From: Takakia lepidozioides
Lineage: Eukaryota; Streptophyta; Takakiopsida; Takakiales; Takakiaceae
DNA: 64,000 bases
Assembly: GCA_030704615.1 (NCBI GenBank)
Contig: CM060732.1
Span: 77,915,053 to 77,979,052, forward strand
Direction: 5' to 3'
The position numbers were made by a program, and so were the translations under genes. Numbering within the stretch: position 1 is the first letter of the stretch; each line of letters opens with the position of its first letter. The notes beneath the pieces are model-generated. The model was given only the letters and a program-made list of their open reading frames with translations. It had not been told where the DNA came from and made no database searches. Positions 57,126 to 64,000 of the stretch are shown piece by piece.

Positions 57126-58325
57126 ATGAGGGACGGGATGTATGCACTGTCGCACGATGGACCCGTCTCTGCAGTCTGCAAGCTTGCAGAGATGGAGGCC
57201 ATGGCGAGAGTGCTGCCCAGGTCGGGCCTTCTTGTCCGCTGTGTGACACCGTTTCCGGCTGTACCTGCGTTGCAATCATGCCATGCCTCAGATTCATCTA
57301 GGTCGGTTTGTGGGTCTGTTCATACATGCTTGAGAGCTCAGATTTTGGGCCAGTTTGCTTTCGGCCGCTCTGCTTGGCAACCGTTGCGGCACCGGAGCCT
57401 TGTTATAAGATCACAATCCGATGCAGTTGAGAAGGAGGAGAAAGTGCCCAGTATTGGGTTTCTGGGTCTAGGAATTATGGGAACTGCAATGGCGCGCAAC
57501 CTTGTCAATGCTGGATACGATGTCACAGTGTGGAATAGGACAGCCACTAAGTCTGATTCGCTTGTCAAGGAAGGCGCTAAGCGCGGGGAAACACCGGAGC
57601 AAACAGCAGCGGCTTGTGACATCACGTTTGCGATGCTTGCAGACCCAGCCGGAGCAATGGAGGTAGCTTGTGGCGCTGAAGGTGCTGTTAATGGTCTGGG
57701 TCCTGGTAAAGGCTATGTGGATGTATCCACTGTTGACGCCGATACATCGAAACTCATAGCCAATGCCGTTCGAGCTGCGGGAGCTGAGTTTCTTGAGGCA
57801 CCTGTGTCTGGTTCGAAAAAACCTGCAGAAGATGGGACTCTCATTTTCCTTACTGCTGGTGACAAGGCGTTGTATGAGAAGGCGGCCCCTTTTTTGGATA
57901 TCATGGGCAAGTCCAGATTTTACCTGGGGGAAGTGGGCAACGGAGCAGCCATGAAGCTGGTGGTGAATATGGTGATGGGCAGCATGATGGCATCTTTCTC
58001 AGAGGGACTGGTACTGGGAAGAAAAGTGGGTCTTGATCCCAATACCATCATCGAGGTCATAGGACAGGGAGCAATTAGTGCACCCATGTTTGCAATGAAG
58101 GGGCCATCCATGGTGAAGAATTCGTACGCTCCTGCGTTTCCTCTGAAGCACCAGCAGAAGGATTTGCGACTGGCCTTGGCAATGGCAGATGAGCTTGGAC
58201 AGCCCATCCCTGTGGCTGCCGCAGTCAATGAAGTGTACAAACGTGCCAAGGCAACAGGCCTTGGTGACCAAGATTTTTCAGCTGTGATTGAAGCTATCAA
58301 CTCAGAAGGGCCGACGAGGACTTGA
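57126..58325 (+). CDS. GLYR2: glyoxylate/succinic semialdehyde reductase, plastid
   Basis: This is an intronless frame of 399 residues, and an in-frame TGA directly precedes the ATG at 57126. The protein belongs to the beta-hydroxyacid dehydrogenase family, which reduces glyoxylate to glycolate and succinic semialdehyde to 4-hydroxybutyrate with NADPH. The dinucleotide loop GFLGLGIMG is at residues 111-119, the substrate signature EAPVSGSKKPAEDG follows at about 220, and the catalytic lysine is in GNGAAMKLVVNMV. The first ~100 residues are rich in Ser, Arg and Ala and look like an organelle transit peptide, as in plant GLYR2 (plastid/mitochondrial). Translation could also start at Met23 (57192) or Met26 (57201), which would still leave a full transit peptide. 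Loss of introns compared with multi-exon plant relatives would suggest a retrocopy or lineage-specific loss, but I cannot compare here. Confidence 0.93.
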   Translation: MRDGMYALSHDGPVSAVCKLAEMEAMARVLPRSGLLVRCVTPFPAVPALQSCHASDSSRSVCGSVHTCLRAQILGQFAFGRSAWQPLRHRSLVIRSQSDAVEKEEKVPSIGFLGLGIMGTAMARNLVNAGYDVTVWNRTATKSDSLVKEGAKRGETPEQTAAACDITFAMLADPAGAMEVACGAEGAVNGLGPGKGYVDVSTVDADTSKLIANAVRAAGAEFLEAPVSGSKKPAEDGTLIFLTAGDKALYEKAAPFLDIMGKSRFYLGEVGNGAAMKLVVNMVMGSMMASFSEGLVLGRKVGLDPNTIIEVIGQGAISAPMFAMKGPSMVKNSYAPAFPLKHQQKDLRLALAMADELGQPIPVAAAVNEVYKRAKATGLGDQDFSAVIEAINSEGPTRT

Positions 58326-61300
58326 CACAAGAGTCAGGTGTGATAGAAGGGTTTTTATATCTCTACATCTCCATCTGTTCAAAGGTGTTTGCAAGCCCAC
58401 ATGTTTTGCAGTTTTATATACTAACACCTTGTCATCCACCCCCTCCTCACTATCGATTTACGGCTGTTTATCCAGTGCTCAGGAAGTCAAGGATTATGCT
58501 GTAAAGGTGGCAGCCCAAATGATCAAGCGAACTTGTCACATGATGACCTGTACAGGTTGTGGTAGCCTCAAAGTCAAGTGCTTTGTATGTAAAACTTGAA
58601 ATTATGCCATGAATAGCAGTATTTCTCTACATTCTACAAGGAAACATAACAGTGATTACCAATATAGTCCAAGGTTGAGAGTGAATTCGGACCCTAAGAT
58701 ACGACTAATGAGCATAATCAGACAGCAGAGGTCAGTTTTCCTTTATATACAGTTGTATTGGAGCCAAAGCCACTCAACCAATATAGCACGAGTCCACTTA
58801 TCAATTGCAATAGATACCTGCCTTTGGATTAGTCTCACCTTCATGAAGTTCTAGGACTGTGAGTATCCTACACTGGGTTTCCCCTGGTTGAGAGTTCCAC
58901 AGAAACCAAATTTTAGGTGTGTTGAGGGTGTGCTAGTTTAGGTAGGGTAAAAATGTAGGTTACTGTATGGGCAGCTCTGTAAAGCCTAGTTTCTTGTTCT
59001 TGTTTTCAACAGGGTGGATCAAGCTCATGCGTCTGAGGAGGAAGTTGGGAAGATTTGAGGGGAAGGCCTCGAGTGGAATGACTAATATGACTCCGTGGAC
59101 AAGACCAAGCTGAAGTATGTCTCAACAACTCTCAAAACATTTAGTTTGATTCTGAATATGCAACAGTCTAAGTTACTGTGAAAAGTTGGAAAGAAAACCA
59201 GACTCTTTCCTCTATGGCCAGTCCTCTCGTTGTACCGTTGTACACTGTTCTTCGCAGTGTTGGGTGTGTTCTTCTTCTATGTTGCTGCTTTGCCATACTC
59301 AATGAGAGACCTCCCCGTGAACCATATCTATTCTAAAGGGTTGGTTTTCAGAGTTACCATTGACTTGTTTTGCCAAACATTGTCCAGTTTTGTGGCCGAA
59401 ATAAATTGCTGGACCTCTGGTAGATTCCAGATTCATCATGAAACTCCAACTAGTAGAGGTTGCTCTTCTTAAACCACCCCTGATGTAAGAGTGAAGTTTT
59501 GGTGCATTTTTTGGTATCCAGCTGTCAATTTGTAGTGTTCATGGAAGCTGGTTCTTAGTAAAAGCTGTACTTAGTGTGGGATTTTGAAATTTTAAACAAC
59601 CTAACAGGAATTGTGGTTGGAAGTACAACTGAATAAGTTCCTGGCAGAAGTCATGATTGTCTTGATGATGACTAGAAAAAGTGACTGCTACATTGCTGGT
59701 GAGAGACAAAATGGAATTGAAAGTTGCAAGTGAATTACAGGCCTGCTTGCAGTATGAAAACCTTTGTAGAGGAACATAAATATGACTGCTGTGTGGCCTC
59801 AGAATCTGAAATGAAAGTGCTAAACAGAAAGCTCAACTCTAAAGTCAAGGCCCACCTCCCATGCAGCATCAGCTAGGCCCTTAATCCAGCCATGGTAGAC
59901 AACCACGCCTATCAAAGGCAACCTAGCTAATACTTTTTTCTAGCAATCGTCTCTCCAACTTTTGCTCCGCTCTGCTGACAGATTAGGCGATAGTCAAATA
60001 CTGCTAGATATCCCCCCTGTGCCATATCAATCCCCAGTACCCTCTGATTCCAATGTGCACCACTAGCATTCTGGACAATGATGGAGCAGTTCTCTCACTG
60101 CCCCCCACTCTCTAGAATGTGATGTGTGATCATGAACTGCATTGACACACAGTGGATGAAGGTGAAGAAAGGAGTACTGCGTCACAAAATAGTATATGTG
60201 ATGAACCCACAGCATGAACAAAGAGTGTGTTACTTACAATTGTAGGGGCAGCAGTAAATTCGACATCTTCCTAGACTCCTTTGGCGACGGTGGAAGCATG
60301 AGCCAGAGTGTGTCGACCGGCGCCATCAGTAACTCGAGCGTATGTACAGATGTTGGTTGGCGTTTCTTGATGGTCTCGCATTGGTCGCCTCGCTGCTATC
60401 GGGAGAGTTTAGCCCGCCCGCTCCATGTTTTTCCTCTCTTTTGAGAAAAAATCAAGAGGGAGAATTGACCAGCTTTTTAGGAGAGGAGATTGCCCCAAAT
60501 GGCTTGAAACCGGCAAGCCCAAAGAATTCCTGGAGCTCCACCACTGTGGAGATGCTCCTACTCCTACTCTTATGGAGATGTCACTGCCGACATGGATGCC
60601 ATGGATCATAGCTCTTCTTAGAACACTACGTCGGATGATCATAGCTCTTCTTAGAACACTACGTCGGATTCCCACGGGCCTCCTCCAGAGATTGTATCGT
60701 TGAAGTACGGATTTGTGAGGATTGTGCAATAAATAGAAATATATAGACTGTCCTCTCATGCAGGTGGATATTAACTGGGGGAGGTGCAAGGTGAGAAAAG
60801 CTCTGATGCTTTAGGGAGGAGCCAATAATAGATGTTTAGTACCTTTAACCTTTATATCGTACTATGGATATCGTCTTCAAAGGGGCAGAGAGAGGAAATG
60901 CAAATATATTTGGAGTTAGGTACTCTCTGTAAATGGGCCCATGCCAGGGACAACTGGAAGAGACCCACCTAGGAGACAATCGGGCAGACTTCAATGCTTT
61001 GCTCGTCTGCATCTAGTTTTCAATCTTTACGGAGCTTAGAACAACACAAGCTTTTCAAGGCCACACTCGAGTAAAGGAAGCAAAGCCATCGCTGGTGTCC
61101 AGTGTCCACTGTCTTGGACACTGGACATCAACACTCACCCGGCAGACCCAGCTTTGGCAGTTTGCAGGGAGTTTCAGGATGTCATCGTCATAATGTAACG
61201 TACCTGGCTTTGGCAACACGGAATGCAGGGAATTGGAAAAGCATGGAGTTGCAATTTTCCTTGATCTTCCTTCTACACGTTAGTGGCCCTCTTACGCTCC

Positions 61301-61547
61301 TCTACACTGTCTTGCAATTGGGATTCAGCAGTTGTGACTTCCCCATCTTCAAATCCACATTCCAACATAAGAGCGCCACACACCCACAGATACCATGTGC
61401 ACGCAATTCCACTTTAAAAGTAAACAGCCAAACACCACAAACACACACTTGAAGGGTGTCCGCTGGGTGGAAGTGGCAAAAATTAGTTCAGAGGTTCTAT
61501 CAGTTGGTTACAATATGCTACAGGACTGTAGAATTGCTATCAAGTTT
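58326..61547. other. gene-free stretch between convergent genes
   Basis: This lies between the 3' ends of the reductase and the receptor kinase. I see no supported gene. The only clear structure is the 33-bp duplication at 60604-60669. Confidence 0.55.
60604..60669 (+). repeat. 33-bp tandem duplication
   Basis: Two adjacent 33-bp units start GATCATAGCTCTTCTTAGAA. Because the unit is a multiple of three, an open frame passes through both, but nothing else supports coding. Confidence 0.75.
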
Positions 61548-64000
61548 CTAGCTTGTAGTGCGTTTGAGAGGTTGGGGCACTTTGGACATATCATCAGGTT
61601 CGTGCTTCACTTCCAGCAACAAGGCCACCACTTCTTTCATTGTGGGTCTTTCCGCTGGTGTCTGGTTCACGCACAGTAATGCCACCCCGAGTGACTGCAA
61701 CATCTCCTGAATGAAGGGGTCGGGCATGCCCCGCAGCCTGGAATCCAAGACCTCCAATGTCCCTTGCATGTCCATCGTCATGGACTGCACCCATTTCACA
61801 AGATGCCAGCCCTCCTCACAACCAGACTCCACCGCTTGTCTCCCTGTCAGGATCTCCAGCAGCACTACTCCGTAACTGTATACGTCACTTTTCTCCGTGA
61901 TGTTCAAGGTGTACCCATACTCTGCACATCAAATCAGTTTTTCCCGTAAGAATCTAAACAAGTTGTTTCCACTTCAAGAGGAGCCAGAGGCAGCTGAGAC
62001 ATAATAACATTTGCAAGAATCTACGAAATCATGCTTGCTTCAATCCGGGGTTACGGAACATACGCATCTCATGACCAAGCTGATTCATAGGGAAGCGCAG
62101 AGATCAGGTCCAATTCCTCCCAATCTCGAGCTTCAAGGAGGAGATATGGCTTCCAGCTAAACCGGCAGTTAGAAGCTTGGAATCACCTACTCTCTTTCTT
62201 CAACTGCATGCACCCACACTGACAGTCTACTCGAACAATGTCGGAAAACTCACCAGGAGCAATATACCCGTAGGAGCCAGCAACCTTCGACATGGCCTTG
62301 GAATTTGCCGTGTCAATCAGCTTGGCGAGGCCGAAGTCAGCCACATAGGGCTCGTACCGAGATCCTAGCAGAATGTTGTTGGACTTAACATCCCTGTGCA
62401 AAATAGTGGGTACGCAGTCGTGGTGCAAGTATGCGAGTCCCTGTGCAGCGCCGATGGCGATATTGAACCTGGTCTCCCAGTCTAGCATTCTCTTCTTCTC
62501 GTGAAGGACTTCTCCCAGGCTCCCATTGGGTAGAAAGTCGTACATAAGCAAGTTGAGCTCCTTGTTAGAGCAGTATCCCAGTAGCCTCACAATGTTGCGG
62601 TGCCGAATGCGGCCCAGCGTGTCAATCTCTGCAGCAAATGCATCATAATTACGTTCTCCGACGTTGGCCGGCCATAGCTTCTTGACAGCTATCGTCTCCC
62701 CCCCGCCCATTTCAGCCTTGTAAACGATACCGGAGCATCCACTTCCAATTACATTGGCCTCAACTAGGTTGTCCAGTACATCGTCGACTGTGAACATCAA
62801 CTTCTGGAAGCGGGTGAGCCTCCATGGCCACGAGCTTTCTGGCTCTGCTCGAAAAGGGTTTCCATAGATCCAATAGCGTTTGTAGAACAGGAAAGATCCT
62901 ACACAAAGAATGAGTAGTGCCAATCCAAACAGGAGGCACACCATTGTTGTTGTTCCAGCCTTACTCGTGAAGTGGTGTCTCCCAGGAGGACGTTGCACAG
63001 GGGCCTGGTATGCACATGTCATGTTCGACGGAGATTGTGGAATGCACAGGCCAGGGTTGCCCATCAATGCAGTAGAAGCCAAATTCCGGAAGACGGAGGA
63101 ATCGGGTAGATTCCCAGTGAAGTCGTTGAAAGACACATTTAACATCGATAGGCTGTCGAGTTGTCCAATAATCTGCAGACTACCTGAGAGGCTGTTGTGC
63201 GACAAATCCAGAAGCTGCAGATTGATAAGCGTCCCAAGTTCGTCGGGGAGTGTACCCGAGAAGTTGTTCCAGCTGAGGTCCAGACCAGCGACCAGGCTTA
63301 CGATATTGCCGAACTCAGGAGAAATTGGGCCACTCAACTGGTTGTGGCTGACATTCAGCATCTCCAGCTTCTGGCAGTTTGCAAATGTCGGGGGCAGTCT
63401 TCCCACAAAACCATTGGAGCTGAATGAGAGCCTACTGGCCGCTCTCAAGTTTCCAACCTCCACAGGCAGGGGGCCCAACAAATTGTTCTGAGATACGTCC
63501 AGTGACTCCAGTAAGGCAAGGTTACCAAGCGTGGAGGGCAAGGTGCCACTGAGCTGGTTGGCATGCAAATCCATCAGCTGCAGCGCGTTGCATACGCCGA
63601 TCTCACTAGGAATGCTCCCAGACAAGTTGTTCATGGACAGATCGAGGAAAATGAGATTTGGGAGATGGCCCAATTGATTGGGGATGCTGCCTGTAAGAGA
63701 GTTGTTGGCAATGCGCAGGCGTATGAGGGCGACACACTGCCCAATCTGTTGAGGAATCTCACCTGACAACCGGTTGGACAGTAGCACCAACTTTTGCAGA
63801 TTGGGTATAGCGAAGAGCTCTGGAGGAATGCTGCCGTTCAACATATTCCAGGACATGTCTATGGTTTCCAGCTTCGAGCAGTTGCCCAGCGATGGGGGAA
63901 TGCTGCCTGTCAGATTATTGTGCCACACCAACAGTTTGCTCAACATTTTCAATCCTCCAATTTCCGGTGGGAGAGCCCCAGACAGCTGATTTCTGTCCAT
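61548..64000 (-). CDS. RGI-like LRR receptor kinase, 3' part
   Basis: The gene is on the minus strand and its 5' end lies beyond the window. The visible exons are 62254-64000 (continuing past the edge) and 61548-61921, with a 332-bp GT-AG intron placed inside the kinase activation segment (APE). About twelve 24-residue plant LRRs (L-x-G-x-I/L-P) come first, then a transmembrane helix (VCLLFGLALLILCVGSFLFY). The kinase has a glycine loop IGSGCSGIVYKA, Lys in IAVKKLW, an RD-type catalytic loop HRDVKSNN, and DFG in VADFGLAKL. The FTVDDVLDNLVEANVIGSG lead-in and the intron position match LRR-RLK subgroup XI, closest to the RGI/RGFR receptors that sense root-meristem growth-factor peptides in Arabidopsis. 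All catalytic residues are present, so it should be an active plasma-membrane Ser/Thr kinase. The ligand is inferred from family only. Confidence 0.93.

Noticed and set aside
60214-60789. Several 75-125 residue frames on both strands
   Set aside because: They have no domain signature, and the only repeat is the 33-bp duplication. Overlap on both strands suggests chance.
62183-62253. Extension of the kinase frame past the APE segment
   Set aside because: The frame reads into the intron; the GT at 62252-62253 (minus strand) and the acceptor before 61921 restore the normal kinase sequence.

Overview
The window looks like nuclear DNA of a land plant with a large, repeat-rich genome. It holds spliced plant genes: an RGI-type LRR receptor kinase, a plastid glyoxylate reductase, a cysteine synthase and an organelle-type TPR/HMA protein. 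It also holds a plant chromovirus, LINE remnants and a tRNA-derived SINE. The DUF7869-type and FCP1-like families suggest a seedless plant (lycophyte, fern or moss), but the sequence alone does not prove this. Layout: 1-8765 is gene-poor DNA with a SINE body, small repeats and an L1-type LINE tail. 8775-44316 is the main discovery candidate: a 35.5 kb segment bounded by ~87-bp terminal inverted repeats (TIRs) and a perfect 9-bp direct repeat, ATTATTATT. That is the signature of one giant Mutator-like element (MULE), and a broken MULE-like transposase lies just inside its right end. 44326-55276 holds a ten-exon gene with LINE remnants in its introns. 57126-58325 is an intronless reductase gene. 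61548-64000 is the 3' part of a receptor-kinase gene on the minus strand. Inside the 35.5 kb segment, from left to right: poly-C tracts; a ~6 kb zone saturated with the heptamer GCAGACC in both orientations, overlapping a decayed multi-exon gene with a C2H2-like finger; a SINE; a run of seven RNA polymerase II CTD-like heptads; a spliced gene with a possible methyltransferase-like motif; three separated pieces of FCP1/NIF phosphatase-like domains whose catalytic aspartates are altered; a ~24-bp palindromic element around CGCGCGATCGCGCG that recurs about a dozen times, mostly in introns; a 6.1 kb chromovirus inserted in an exon; the DUF7869-type gene that it interrupts; a complete seven-exon cysteine synthase gene on the minus strand; and the transposase remnant. 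Most genes in the segment carry stops or frameshifts, whereas the cysteine synthase is intact. The three intact host genes outside the segment (TPR/HMA protein, reductase, receptor kinase) are ordinary and show no evident functional link. The pairing of a CTD-like repeat with CTD-phosphatase-like domains inside a mobile-element-like segment is the most unusual biology here. Whether these parts ever worked together is inference.
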